Shown here: one piece after another, positions 11,212 through 24,044 of the stretch
Layout: each line of letters opens with the position of its first letter
Numbering within the stretch: position 1 is the stretch's first letter
Origin: Micropterix aruncella
Taxonomy: Eukaryota > Arthropoda > Insecta > Lepidoptera > Micropterigidae
DNA: 64,000 bases
NCBI GenBank assembly: GCA_944548615.1
Contig: OX155951.1
Location: 17,670,718 to 17,734,717, forward strand
Direction: 5' to 3'
The notes under the pieces: model-generated
What the model was told of the DNA's origin: nothing
Database searches by the model: none
Seen by the model: the letters and a program-made list of their open reading frames with translations, nothing else
Position numbers and translations under genes: made by a program

Positions 11212-11755
11212 TCGGTTGTGTCACCCCAAGACTTTCCTGACTAGTATCCGGGGAGGTGCGAAAAAACAGCGACATTTTTTACTCTAGTACCCCAAATTTG
11301 TATGGCAGGTACCCCAAACGTTGGTCGTAAGTACCCCAAAAACTAATAGGTTCTTCCGATGGTTAACAGAAGCTTCTATGCCAAATTTTAACTTAGACAG
11401 ATTAAGCGTCTGGGCGCTATCGCGGAAACAATTTTTTCGCCGGGAACCCCAAATTTGTATGGGAGGTACCACAACCGTAGGGCGTAGGGACTCCAAAAAC
11501 TAATGGGTTCCTCCGACGGTTAACAGAAGCTTATATACCAAATTTCAGCTCAATCCGATTAAGCGTCTGGGCGCTATCGTGGAAGAATACATACATACAG
11601 ACAGACATACAGACATACATACAGACAGAGATCGGTCTGGAAATAGTCTCAATCGTCTCAGGGAGTCTCAAAATATATATTCCCATCTTCATCTCAAAAT
11701 TTTTTTTTAGCGCGATCACAATACTTTCCTTTCCGATAGGTCGTCAGGAAAGTAA
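11212..11755 (+). mobile_element. HINE-like element present in one arm only (filled site)
   Basis: This 544-bp insertion interrupts the left arm. The right arm at about 13606 reads straight through, with aaaaaa joined to taaag. The element starts tcggttgtgtcaccccaag with subterminal actttcctgac. It ends with the hairpin actttcct/aggaaagt and the terminus gtcgtcaggaaagtaa, between host A and T. An A|T target is the Helitron-superfamily preference. The interior has two repeats of a block (about 11292 and 11446, ccccaaatttgtatgg) and an (ACAG/ATAC)n microsatellite at about 11590-11630. No protein is encoded. The A-run length at the 5' edge differs between arms (9 versus 6), so the first base is uncertain by a few nucleotides. 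Confidence 0.75.
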
Positions 11756-12392
11756 TAAAGTTATATGAAAGCAAAATTATATTAACACTACTTGAATATG
11801 ACAGAAATAAAGTCGATAAAATTAATACTTATGTATCCTGTTAATTGTAGTTGCATTAATTGAAAGTTAAACTGATTTCACATTTTATAGAAAACTATTT
11901 TCATCTAAGAGTGTTATGTATATTCATTCTAAACTGACAATCTATCTAAATTATATTTTAGTTGTGCATCATAAGAAATATAATCAGTGTCCTTTTGAGT
12001 TTATTTAAATACGTGATTCGGCCTAGTTAACGCAGATTTGGCGTATTCTGAAATGTAATAATTTGAAATAAAATATTATTTGTAATAATATAGTATTAGT
12101 ATAGTGTTTATAGTATTAGTATTGTATTAATATAGTATTAGTATAGTATAGTAATAATACAGTATTAGTAGTAACATATCGACTTTCGAACTTTTCACAA
12201 TTAATATATAAATAAAATGATGTTTTCCTCCTTCTCGGATACTAAAGTTGTACAACAAGATCTTATTTAGAATTAGCGGAACAACAAACCAAATAAAACG
12301 CACAAATATATTGGGAGAAGCAATTTCATATTTATTCAAACGCATTTTAAAAAAATATCGCAAGTACAATTAGCGTGTTAAAATATTATATA

Positions 12393-12985
<593 letters not shown>

Positions 12986-14057
12986 TAACACGCTAATTGT
13001 ACTTGCGATATTTTTTAAAAATGCGTTTGAATAAATATGAAATTGCTTCTCCCAATATATTTGTGCGTTTTATTTGGTTTGTTGTTCCGCTAATTCTAAA
13101 TAAGATCTTGTTGTACAACTTTAGTATCCGAGAAGGAGGAAAACATCATTTTATTTATATATTGTGAAAAGTTCGAAAGTCGATATGTTACTACTAATAC
13201 TGTATTATTACTATACTATACTAATACTATATTAATACAATACTAATACTATAAACACTATACTAATACTATATTATTACAAATAATATTTTATTTGAAA
13301 TTATTACATTTCAGAATACGCCAAATCTGCGTAAAGCTAGGCCGAATCACGTATTTAAATAAACTCAAAAGGACACTGATTATATTTCTTATGATGCACA
13401 ACTAAAATATAATTTAGATAGATTGTCAGTTTAGAATGAATATACATAACACTCTTAGATGAAAATAGTTTTCTATAAAATGTGAAATCAGTTTAACTTT
13501 CAATTAATGCAACTACAATTAACAGGATACATAAGTATTAATTTTATCGACTTTATTTCTGTCATATTCAAGTAGTGTTAATATAATTTTGCTTTCATAT
13601 AACTTTATTTTTTGGAATGTTTTCAATTGGTTTCGTTATTTATTGTAAATGTTTGGTCGTTAGTTTTATGTAAAATAATACTTTTTTGTGGAAGACCAAG
13701 TTCGCGAGCTTTTCGATCGGTCTCTAAGTAAATATGCTTTTTGAAGCCTTTTCATCGGGCCGACCCCTTAATTTAATTTAACTTCCATTAACCGCCATAA
13801 TTTATTTTAATGTGGCTGATTTATATCGCGGACATAATTAACGGGCTTTCCAAATGGTGTTTTCCCGGGAAAATTGTAAATGTAATGAAAACACTCCCAA
13901 GTATTTATTATAAAATATGACGCCATAACGATTGGGTGACCGGCTAGCAAATGGTACCAAGTTGGTGATTTTATACATCCCTTTCGTACTCTTGGCATTT
14001 AGGCAATGTCATATAACTCGTTTTAAAAATTTGTCATTTAGGTAATTTGGCATGTAT

Positions 14058-14312
14058 GACCTCGAACTCGTAACCAATTGAGAGACTGGAGTAATCTGGT
14101 CGCAATTGGAAGTAAGGGCGTGAGTGTAAGCCCGCTGGGTAACACTCCTGGCTATCTCGCGGTTAAGGCGTTGGCATCTTACGGGTTTGTGACGGAGCTT
14201 GAAGGTGGTCTGTTCTGTCCAAGTTTTCTGCGCTCACTCCAGGGAGATAGAACAACTAATCGTTAAAACTTCCGGAGGTGACGGGCTCGCCCGTTGTAGT
14301 TGACAACTCTAG
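14058..14312 (-). repeat. Family A copy (right arm)
   Basis: Reverse-complement partner of the copy at 10503-10767, with the same 3' truncation point. Confidence 0.8.
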
Positions 14313-15077
14313 TTACCTTGTAGCTCGAGAGTAAAGCTACTGGTTGGTATGCTGTGCCATTACTGAGGTAATGACCAACGTGGACATGGAGGAGGTGAGA
14401 CGTGCATGAGGTCGGTTCCGGCCAAGGGTTGAGCAAGTTGAAAAAACTGATATCGGTTATATCGAATAGTGAACGATAAAAATATTTTGTTTTGCGTAAT
14501 AAGGGGTCTAGTACTTGCGTTCAGATTTCCGGATAAACCTCGACGGCCCTGTGCAAGACAGCTGATTATACCCATAACAGAATTCTATTGATTAAAAATA
14601 GCACTATTCAATATCCAGTAATTATTCCGTGGCAAAGGTTGTTAGGGGGGAAGTAAAAGGTAGAAAAAGTAGCAACGCGGCAACATTACCGACCGGACTA
14701 ATTGTGTTTGCACAGGCGTCGCCCGCTTGCGAGTTTCTATTTTTCCAACAGCCGCAATTCCACAGCGCATTTTGTTTGCGGCAGAGAGCCGAGTTGCGCT
14801 AATAAACCACTCAAACCTACACAACGGAGAGTGGTGTAATATCGCCCGAACTTCCACCTGAATACCTTCCATATTGAACGGAAAGATACACTGTACGACG
14901 GGTAATTTCCCCGGGTTACGATTCAGCTATTTTGATTTGAAAAACTGATTTTTCCGCTGAACAAAACGTCAGTTCACTGAGATTACGCATCAAAATGGAC
15001 CGCTGAATAGTCAATATGAAATTTGGCAACGTGACAGCGCAGCAGTTCAATTTTATAGAAAAACTTCAATTCAATAA

Positions 15078-16320
15078 TTACTTTCCCGGCCCACTAATAT
15101 ACGAGGATGGAAAGTATTGTGATCGCACATTTTTTTTTCGGGATGAAGACGACAATATCCATGTTAATCCCCCCTAAGACAATTATAGTAGGGGAGCCAG
15201 TGAAAAATGCGTCTCTTTCTGAACAGCGGTTCAGTTCCCGCGCCGAGATAGAAAATTGGCTCAATGACTGGATCGCCTCCAAGGACCAGGATTTTCCTAC
15301 AGAGGAAATCCGTAAATTGCCAGAAAAATGGGAGAAAGTTGTAGCTGCATATGGAGCATACTTTCAATAAATAATTCTTTCATCTTCTAAACAAGCAAAT
15401 GTGTTTTATTTCAACAAAAAAAGGACGGAGTCATATTCAGACACCCAATAGATAATTATGATATTATTTTTATGTAGAATGTATATAATTTACCATCGCT
15501 GTATTGAAAATAACAATACAATAGTATAGAAATGGAAGAATAAAAAGTAAAATTAAGTAACTTCCTATTTAGAACACACTTTTAACATTACATACTTCTG
15601 ATACGTTCTCTAGGTTCTAATGAAATAATTTACAGTTTTACAAAGAGAAGACTATGAGGACAGATAAATATTTCACGTCATATGCTGGATTCATCCTATT
15701 GGTCCAAGAGGCAGCGACAAAATAGTGCAAGAGTTTTGGAAAAGCGGATACTTTCAGATCAGACAGTATTTTGCCCATAGAATGCTGGGGAAGAGTCAGC
15801 AGGCCAGACTCCGGGACACCTGGCGCTGGTGTACTAGGAAACGTGTAATTTTTATCAGTACCCTCAAAGTGTTTTGAAAAAGCTGTAAATTCATCAGTAG
15901 ACAGTAGATGCAATATAGAACTCAAAACAAATGTGGATGAATAAATACACAAAACGTGTGAATTTATTCCTCCACGATAGCGCACAAACGCCTAATTCGA
16001 TTATCATTTGGCCATAGTAAGAGTTGAAGAGGTTGTGGTTGAAATCCGTTTTACAAACGGGGTTGGGGGGGGGGGGGGCACTAGTCATAATATTTATAAT
16101 ATTTACACAGTTATAATATTTAAATTCTGCCCTACATTTTAATCAAATATTACCGCCTCTAGCTGGGAAATGAACCGCGTTGCCCGAGGCGGTTGTAACG
16201 GAATCCAACCGGGTTCGTCCGGCGGCCGATAGAGGGCCCTCATTTCATTTATGAAATAAATATTCAGATTAAATCAGTCTTTCGCTACTAGCCGGGAAAA
16301 TCTTTGGTTGACACAACTGA
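15078..16320 (-). mobile_element. HINE with passenger and mariner remnant (right arm)
   Basis: Reverse-complement partner of 8498-9738. The 3' terminal hairpin lies at 15078 onward and the 5' end (tgacacaactga on the plus strand) at about 16320. It differs by single bases, for example at 15133-15167. Confidence 0.6.
15179..15443 (+). pseudogene. mariner transposase C-terminal remnant (right arm)
   Basis: Partner of 9368-9634, now on the plus strand. The frame at 15107-15370 ends with the same KLPEKWEKVV and YGAYFQ signature. One residue differs from the left-arm copy (NWLNDW for NCLNDW). Confidence 0.8.
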
Positions 16321-16841
16321 TTTCTTTTATGGTACATGCTTTGAATGAAATTATATTAGTTTGAAAACAATAATTAGCACTGAAAACAAGCACTAAAACA
16401 TAAAAGCACTGAAACATTAGAGGAACAATTTCCAACAACAATAACCTTTCGGGGGGCTCTTATATCGTCCATGGCATTGCGGTTTAAGGTGCATATTAAC
16501 GATATAATGACCCCTTTTCATTTTTTCACAAGCCTTATCCTAATTAATTATTAAATATAACAAATTAAAAATCATTTTTATACTTTCGGTACCGGAGTAC
16601 AGAGAAACGGTTTTCTTAAATTTAAAAACATGTCTTACTAAATACTTAAGTTTCCGTTTTTGTTTATGGTCGTCCCTATAGGTGCCAAATTTGACAGTTC
16701 CTCGGGGTCAGCGCCCTATTTCATTCACTGTATTCGTTCGGTTTTATTTTGCGTTTCGTTATTTAGTGTAAATTACAGCAAAGTACATCTCAAAATCAAA
16801 ATATTAACTGCTTTGCAACACCACCTGTGCTATCAGTATAG

Positions 16842-17727
16842 GTACTGGCACACATGCTCATAAATGAGCATGCTTATGAGTATGCTCAAAATTAGCATGC
16901 TCCTCAACTGTACACAATTGGTTATTTCAAGCATACTTATTTTACGCATACTCTTGAATAAGTGTGCTCAAAGAAAACAATTGTACACACGTGCTAGTTA
17001 AACGCAGGCTCTCGGCCAAAATAGTAGCTAGTTCCGACAGTTCCACCCGACAGAACTCAACATAATAATAATAATAATAATAATAATAATTCTTATTATT
17101 ATTATTATTATTATGTTGTAATAATTCTATTGCTTGCAACGACATTGTTTAAGAAACTATTATGAAAAAAAGGATGTTTTTAGTCCGTAATTGGATAAAT
17201 AAAAGAGAAACCTTGTAGCATGTAATCGATTATTGGTGGATGTCAGCGGCTATAGGAATCATTTACGCATGCTTCCGCAGAAATTTAATGACCTACTTTC
17301 TAAAATTGAGAGTATCATACAAAGTTGGGTCGTTTATATTACTCAAAATCGGGTCGTTCATGTTACTTAATAAATCTTAATAATCATTATTTCTTGCTAT
17401 GTTATTTTTATAGAGAAGTTACCGAATATTCCAAAGACATTCGTGACTCCGATAATGAGTCACGAAAAGCAATGTTTTATCGTCTTCCCAACGGGCCATG
17501 TCTATTATTACTTTTTTGTAAAGCTGTGCACACCGCCGCGAGGAGAGAATTGGCACTAGCATGCTCATAATAAGCAAACCTGTTCACACGTGCTCAAGGG
17601 CACACCCCATTCAACCTGCGACTCGGGTAGAATGCGCGAAAATCAAATAACTGTTGATTTATGAGCATACTCGAAATAAGCATGCTCATTACTAGTAATG
17701 CTTCGACACACATGCCACTAAGAGGGC
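16842..17727 (-). mobile_element. Truncated second copy of the fold-back element (right arm)
   Basis: It starts with tactggcacacatgctcat near 16842 and runs through the (AAT)n/(ATT)n tract. It is cut at 17727, where the palindrome ends, so the outer terminus present at 7038 on the left is missing. Confidence 0.6.
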
Positions 17728-17732
17728 ATGTG

Positions 17733-18049
17733 TTCAAATAAAATATTATTTGTAATAATATAGTATTAGTATAGTGTTTATAGTATTAGTATTGTATTAA
17801 TATAGTATCAGTATAGCATAGTAATAATACAGTATTAGTAGTAACATATCGACTTTCGAACTTTTCACAATATATAAATAAAATGATGTTTTCCTCCTTC
17901 TCGGATACTGAAGTTGTACAACAAGATCTTATTTAGAATTAGCGGAACAACAAACCAAATAAAACGCACAAATATATTGGCAGAAGCAATTTCATATTTA
18001 TTCAAACGCATTTTAAAAAAATATCACAAGTACAATTAGCGTGTTAAAA

Positions 18050-18050
<1 letters not shown>
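17733..18050 (+). repeat. Third, direct copy of the arm tip
   Basis: This is a direct-orientation copy of about 12066-12390, including the (TAGTAT)n-like run and the segment with ctccttctcggatact. It runs into another (TA)n tract. It carries its own differences (agtatcagtatagcat, ggcagaagc, atatcacaag) but shares the shorter cacaatatataaat form with the right arm. Confidence 0.9.
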
Positions 18051-18848
<798 letters not shown>

Positions 18849-18850
18849 CT

Positions 18851-18945
18851 ATACAGGGTAAGTTTTTATTACCGGCACCCTTAAAGTGGGTAAATCGGTA
18901 CCAGCGAACAAAGAAAATTGAATAATAATTTGTTTTAAAAACTCA
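18851..18945 (+). mobile_element. Solo terminal repeat of the palindromic MITE family
   Basis: The words tatacagggtaagttttta and ccggcacccttaaagtgggt match the left ends of the MITE copies at 40703, 55069 and 60300. The rest of the element is missing, and a family A copy follows 18 bp later. Confidence 0.65.
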
Positions 18946-18962
18946 TGAACAAATCACCAACT

Positions 18963-19427
18963 TGGGTTGTCAACTACAACGGGCGAACCCGTCACCTCAG
19001 GAAGTTTCAACGATAGTGATCGTTCTATATCCCGTAAGGTGAGTGTAGGTAAGTCAGAGACACTTAGATACAAATCTACCGTCTAGCTAAGCCAATATGT
19101 ACGTCAGAGGCCAACGCCTTACGGCGAGGCACTGGGAAAGATATACAGCGGGCAGCCTCGCCCCCTGACTATCAGTTTGGAAGGATATCTCCGTTTGGAA
19201 TTAACCACCTGGTTACCTCCAACCTCCTGACTGGTTACGATTCCAAAGTCGCTTGCGCGACCTCTACCTGTCGTCTCTTCAACCATGATTCAGTTTAAAT
19301 CTATAGCGGACCATTGGCATCTTTTGCCTGGCTCTGAATTTAGGATCAGGTAGCCAAATGGTCATTTCAAGTTGGACCGACCCAAAAACATAGTGGCTCT
19401 TACGGCTGTACGAACCCGCTCGCTATC
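18963..19427 (+). repeat. Family A copy, nearly full 5' half plus 3' end
   Basis: It contains, in order: the 5' terminus (gggttgtcaactacaacg), cccgtcacctcagg, the tagctaagcc/gccaacgcctta block, agcgggcagcctcg, ggaaggatatctccgt, cttgcgcgacctctacctg, ctctgaatttaggatcagg and a 3' end tgtacgaacccgctcgctatc. The 3' end resembles that of the copy at 20562. Flanks give only a weak imperfect duplication (aaatcacca and aaatcaaca). Confidence 0.8.
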
Positions 19428-19494
19428 TAATAAATCAACACCGATATTGTCGAGAAACAGTTTGAGAAGCGTTGAGCGCGCATAAAATTATAAT

Positions 19495-20013
19495 TTAACA
19501 CGTTGAACGCCAAACTAAAAACCATGTTTAGTCCAGTGGGCCGCGGCGGACCCACTGGACTAAACATGGTTTTTACCCACTGGACTAAACATGTGACTGC
19601 CAGTATATCGGGTCCAGGGGGCCGCGTCGCGACACATAGTGTCCGACGCGATCACAACCCTTGATCACTTCAAAAGCCTGTAGGCGGCCAACGGACAGCA
19701 TTTCGACTGTTTTTACTAAGGCAAGTGACCCGCGAGTCCCCACAGTACAACCTGACCACTTGGCACAAAAAAAGAAAGACGGTTAGACATTCTCACAGGC
19801 CGAGACGGACACTGGTGGCTGCCATTTGACATCTCGGAAAATAATGAATAAATCGCTGTTTCCGTAAGTCCCCATTATTTTTGAGTTATTTACTGATTCC
19901 TTTGCGAAAAAGCACCTCAACGATTTTCTGACGATTCTAGATTTATTGGTGCGGCCCCGGGGGAAAGTATGCTGTCGGACACATGGTGTCCGTCATGGCG
20001 TTCAACGTGTTAA
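19495..20013. mobile_element. piggyBac-like MITE with TTAA target sites
   Basis: TTAA at 19495-19498 and 20010-20013 flank a 14-bp perfect terminal inverted repeat, cacgttgaacgcca at 19499 and tggcgttcaacgtg ending at 20009. A subterminal inverted pair (gacacatagtgtccgac near 19629, gtcggacacatggtgtc near 19974) extends the symmetry. TTAA duplication is diagnostic of the piggyBac superfamily. There is no transposase frame in its 0.5 kb, so it is non-autonomous. A 24-bp snap-back hairpin (19517-19574) lies inside. Confidence 0.8.
19517..19593. repeat. 24-bp perfect hairpin plus direct repeat
   Basis: Positions 19517-19540 and 19551-19574 are exact reverse complements around a 10-nt GC-rich loop (ccgcggcgga). 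The right arm's first 18 bases are repeated directly at 19576-19593. Confidence 0.93.
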
Positions 20014-20545
20014 GGAACAAATCAACAAAAAACACAGGTTGCCATCGCAAAGGAAACCGAGGGGTGGAGGTAATAAATGAGAGATGCCGACGATCCGATT
20101 TAATGAAAGCTCCGGACTCGAAACCCGTCAAAGACGCCATGCGTCAAAGACGGAGGCGACCGTTTTTGCCAAAGCGCTAAATAAAATAAAACGTCTCGAT
20201 ACTAATGTTTAATAAAAATTGTTATATTATTCGGAGCGCCCGCATGGCCACGCGGCTGGCTCGAAACTGTACTTTGAGGGATTTAGAAACCAGCTTTCAT
20301 TTTTTACTGTTTTCTTTATGGCGATGGTTAGACCTTATTAACCTTAACAATATTTGATTTTGTATTTTTACCCTTAACTTTTTACTTTGGACAAAATAAA
20401 TAAATCTGTGTTATTATGTGGTTTAACTTGCTACTCCGTGTTAAATTTGTTTGTCAATATCTCAAGACGATAAGAAAAATCCTTTGAAATGTGATTTTTT
20501 AATCATTTTACCAATCCAATTATCTGGGAGAGTTTCAACTTTATT
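20014..20545. other. Unannotated stretch
   Basis: Contains short frames only. A locally GC-rich segment around 20060-20260 has no recognised homology. Confidence 0.4.
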
Positions 20546-20561
20546 CACATTCAATGTGCAG

Positions 20562-20965
20562 TAGGGAGGTGTCGACTACAGCGGGCAAACCCATCACCCC
20601 AGGCTGGTAGAACGATATGTGATCGTGTTTTCAACCGTGGGATGAACGTAGAAGACTTACTGACAAGACAATCTGCTGTCTAGCTCCGCCAATAAGCCCG
20701 TTAGAGGCCAACGCCCTACGGCGAGACAATGGAAAGGGTAACCAGCGGGCAGCCTCGCCCCTTAACTACAAACCGTTCAGTAGCACCGGGATGCAATCCC
20801 ACCAGGAGAAACCGGTCCACCAGCTTGTGAGGCCTGAGACGCCTGAGGTTTAACCGGGGTAGCCTCCCGCACGAGGAGGCTTCTAAATAGAAGTTAAATC
20901 GTCAGTTGAGCCGATCCGAGAACAAATGGATCTTGTGGTCCAAGCTGCACGAAACAGTTCGCTAC
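20562..20965 (+). repeat. Family A copy with 16-bp target-site duplication
   Basis: The element begins tagggaggtgtcgactacag and ends gaaacagttcgctac. It is flanked by identical 16-bp sequences, cacattcaatgtgcag at 20546-20561 and again at 20966-20981. A 16-bp duplication shows the block moved as a discrete unit and fits target-primed reverse transcription, although no poly(A) or simple tail is seen. This copy is internally deleted: the ccttaactac block joins directly to the 3' third (gcaccgggatgcaatccc). The duplicated target is itself almost palindromic. No coding capacity is visible. Confidence 0.85.
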
Positions 20966-20984
20966 CACATTCAATGTGCAGAAC

Positions 20985-21395
20985 GATTGTAGAGCAGACA
21001 ACGATTAAAAAAAGGTTTTAAAGCGGGATCGATCAGAACAAAAAAAATGATTTTTTGATCCGTCCCATATAAAAAAACACAAAATATTTTTTTGTATGCC
21101 CAAAGCATGAAATTTAGGGAAAAATACTAAGTCAACTATTATTAATAAGGTCTATCCATCGGCAATGTTAATAAGGTATATCCATCAGCATAAAGACAAC
21201 AGTGAAATAATAAAATTGCTTCACAAGCCCCTCAAATTACAGTTTGACCCACTGTGCGCCGGGCTGGAGAGAGCGAGTAGAGAAATAAGAAAGGATTTTG
21301 TACGTTTAGAAGGTCATATAGGTAGTATAGATACTTAAATGTGGTGGTACAGGCTCATTGTACTATAGGAATTTGCTGATTACCAAGGTATCTGG
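20985..21395. other. Unannotated stretch
   Basis: A near-duplicate pair aaggtctatccatc and aaggtatatccatc is seen near 21150-21190. Nothing else was recognised. Confidence 0.4.
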
Positions 21396-21545
21396 CAGGC
21401 TACAATGACGTAATTGTGTCCGAGGATTTCGCAAAGAACTCCATACGCGCTTTTATAATATCCATATAGACTCCATCGGGTCCAATAGCGCTCACGGATT
21501 TCAGTTTGCGAAGCGCATACTGGATATCAGAGTTGGCATATGTAT
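21395..21545 (-). pseudogene. LINE reverse transcriptase fragment
   Basis: Translated on the minus strand this reads SDIQYALRKLKSVSAIGPDG followed by VYMDIIKARMEFF. That is the N-terminal finger region of Jockey/R1-type reverse transcriptases (xxLKxxxAxGPDGIxxxxxK). Only about 50 codons remain, with no catalytic FADD block nearby. Confidence 0.6.
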
Positions 21546-22040
21546 ATAACATACTTACAAAATATATATAAAATAGTTAGAGACATAAATAAGGTAACCA
21601 GTACATAAGCTAGAACAATAGGACAGAGCGAAGACAGTCACAATCCGGCAAGCATTCATTTTGTGGCCGTAACAACAAAACATAGAACAGGTTACACGGC
21701 TCGTTCGCGTTTGCCCTCCGCATGGAAAGGAAGCATTCATCATGCTGCTTTGCGGAGTTTTATTCGAGTCGGCGATGTGGCGCGCTAAGTCATTATAAAT
21801 GTTGGACGGCTGCAATGATATTGCATAACATTCAGTATGCAGGCGGCACAGATTGCGGAATTGCGTGAGAGCCATCGATTTTCATTGTTCGATGCTCTTC
21901 CAATTGGCATTTTTATTATAGGTAAAAGGACGGCTGTGAAATTGCCTGATATGCTACATATATAGCTGCATTGAAATAAGGAATACATGATAGTTTCACC
22001 TTGGTTGGCATAGAGAGATATACAACTAACCACTATGCCT
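21546..22040. other. Unannotated stretch beside the LINE fragment
   Basis: A minus-strand frame at 21555-21875 is open but has no recognised domain. It may be a further part of the decayed LINE. Confidence 0.3.
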
Positions 22041-22044
22041 CACA

Positions 22045-22282
22045 GCTCGGTGGCATAGTGGTGTCGCCTGAGATTGTTCCAGTTTCAATTCCCGACTGGG
22101 TCACCATATTCCGTTGTGATAAAATTAATAGAATTGCATTTTAATTCTGTTGATCGAATGCAATAACAAGGCGTACACTGACACACTTGTTACACATACA
22201 AACTTATAAAATTTTTATAGCAGCGTTGGGTGAAAGATATTGTTATATTACAATAATTCCGCCCATTATGAAAGTTCACAAT
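22045..22282 (+). mobile_element. tRNA-derived SINE, copy 2 (diverged)
   Basis: The A box (tggcatagtgg, 22051-22061) is intact. The B box (agtttcaattc) is degraded, and there is a deletion in the anticodon region. The body follows copy 1 closely: gaattgcattttaattctg, gatcgaatgcaataacaag, and gcccattatgaaag at the end. It is probably an older, inactive copy. Confidence 0.8.
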
Positions 22283-22391
22283 AAGCTTAAAATTTACTTT
22301 ATGTCCTCTTAATTTTAAACATCTAGCTATATTAGAATATAGCTGAATTGTAGTAAAGCAAAAACACATATGATTTAAAATAATGTATTAT

Positions 22392-23110
22392 TTATTGACA
22401 TTTTAATATTTTGTTTGTAATTACAGCAGCATATCTTTTAGGCATACGACTTACTAGCTTGCAGCTCACTTCCTTAGAAACTTCCTGCCAATCTTGTTTC
22501 AAAACATTTTTTAGTGTTTCGGATTCGAGATTGAATGGTTGTCGATCAGTTGCCAATACATTTAAGTTCTTGGTGGTATCCATTCGACCTTCAAATACAA
22601 GCATTTCACATACTTCATCGGCGTCATGCAACCCCAGACAATAATACTGCCGCCTGCGTATTTCACCGTGAGGACAAGGCCCTCTAGAATGTTTTCTTCT
22701 TTCACTCTTCGCCTTACATATGTTACACCAGGAGTACCAAAAACCTGTTTGTTTTTTAAAGGATTTTTATTTTATTTTTAAAATTTAACCCATGTTTATA
22801 ACAGGAAACTGATAAAGCAATATTTACCTCATAATTCGATTAGCGGACCACACAATAGACACTAATTATCTTCTGTCCAATGTTGATCCCTTACAGCCCA
22901 ATCTATCCGATACTTTTGGTTCTTTTCAGCAGCCATGGCTTCTTCATTGATTTGAGCCTTTGAGGTCGGCCACTGCGAGCATTCTCCTTGCTACCCTGGT
23001 ACTAACTGGTTTTTTAATTTCCTCAACCAGAGCAGCAGCGAGATCGCAAGAAGTTCTATTAATATTTTTCAAAGTCTGTCGAATCCATATATGGTGCGAG
23101 GTAATCCTTT
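22392..23110 (-). pseudogene. Tc1-like transposase, decayed
   Basis: Reading the minus strand from 23110 down gives RQTLKNINRTSCDLAAALVE with EIKKPVSTRVARRML, the Tc1 N-terminal helix-turn-helix region. Next, after frameshifts, come KNQKYRIDWAVRDQHWTED, the first catalytic Asp region, and GGSIIVWGCM, the GGSIMVWG motif. The C-terminus ends VLKQDWQEVSKEVSCKL and MPKRYAAVI at 22392-22490. About 100 bp of AT-rich sequence (22740-22850) interrupts it. Multiple stops and frameshifts make it inactive. Tc1 transposases move DNA by cut-and-paste into TA sites. Terminal repeats could not be placed with certainty. Confidence 0.82.
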
Positions 23111-24040
23111 TTCACGGTCTGAGGTAATCCATTTTCGACGTGTTTTTAAAGTGTCTATAGTCTTGACACTTGATTTCCTGGAATCGTTTGATGCCAGCTT
23201 GTACGACACAGCGTGAGCATTTTATAATTTTAACAATTCGTTTAACATCTGGATTTGTGCATCTGGATCGTTTAGGTTACATTTGCAATATAAATTTCAT
23301 TGCGAGATAAATTTCAAATATATTAAAAAACTACCACAGCACTTATGCACTGGCTTGTACACAGCATGCAAAGACGGCAAACTGGGGGTTTGCGACATAA
23401 ACAACAAATTACGGATTTGGGTCAATAAAAGTTTAAAAAATTTTACAGCTCTATTATGGATTTTAAAAAATGGTGTTCTACATATTCAACTCTTTTACTG
23501 CCTAAATTTGGTCCCGAGGTCGCAATCAATTATTTAGTTATTTTCTTATTATTGAAAGCTTTGTAATAAAAAGTGATGTTTAAAGTGAGGAGTTTTTTAA
23601 AATGTAATTTGCATTACTCTATTTGTGGGATATAGGTATAAAGTATGGTGATGATGTTGCAAGTATTATTGTTATTTCGAATTAGGAAGAGCTATTCCAC
23701 ATTTGTACCAATAACAGGTATATCTAATATATACAAGCATGCATAATTTAAGTTAACTTTTTTTATACTATATTACTTGCTATTGAAGTCGTTGAGTTAA
23801 CGACACTGATTAACATTTGTTCGGTTTGATAGTATTCACCAGGTATAAATAAATCTTTGTGGTCAATTGTGTTACCCGTAATAAATAAATTAATAAAATC
23901 TTTTGATATGCTATAGTCAACTTAATCTATAGACGTTTTTACCGGCTTATTTTTTCTCACTATCACACCTCCAACATTAATTCCGTGGACGCCCACTACT
24001 ACTAAGAGTTCTAAAATGGAGAAAAATCCAATTTCCTCAT
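23110..24040. other. Unannotated stretch, may include the Tc1 5' end
   Basis: The first about 150 bp may encode the degraded N-terminus of the Tc1 transposase. The rest shows no recognisable signal. Confidence 0.35.
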
Positions 24041-24044
24041 TAGG

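Noticed and set aside
11212..11755. Canonical Helitron with CTRR end
   Set aside because: The terminus reads aggaaagtaa rather than CTRR, so I use the broader Helentron/HINE-like label and leave the class open.
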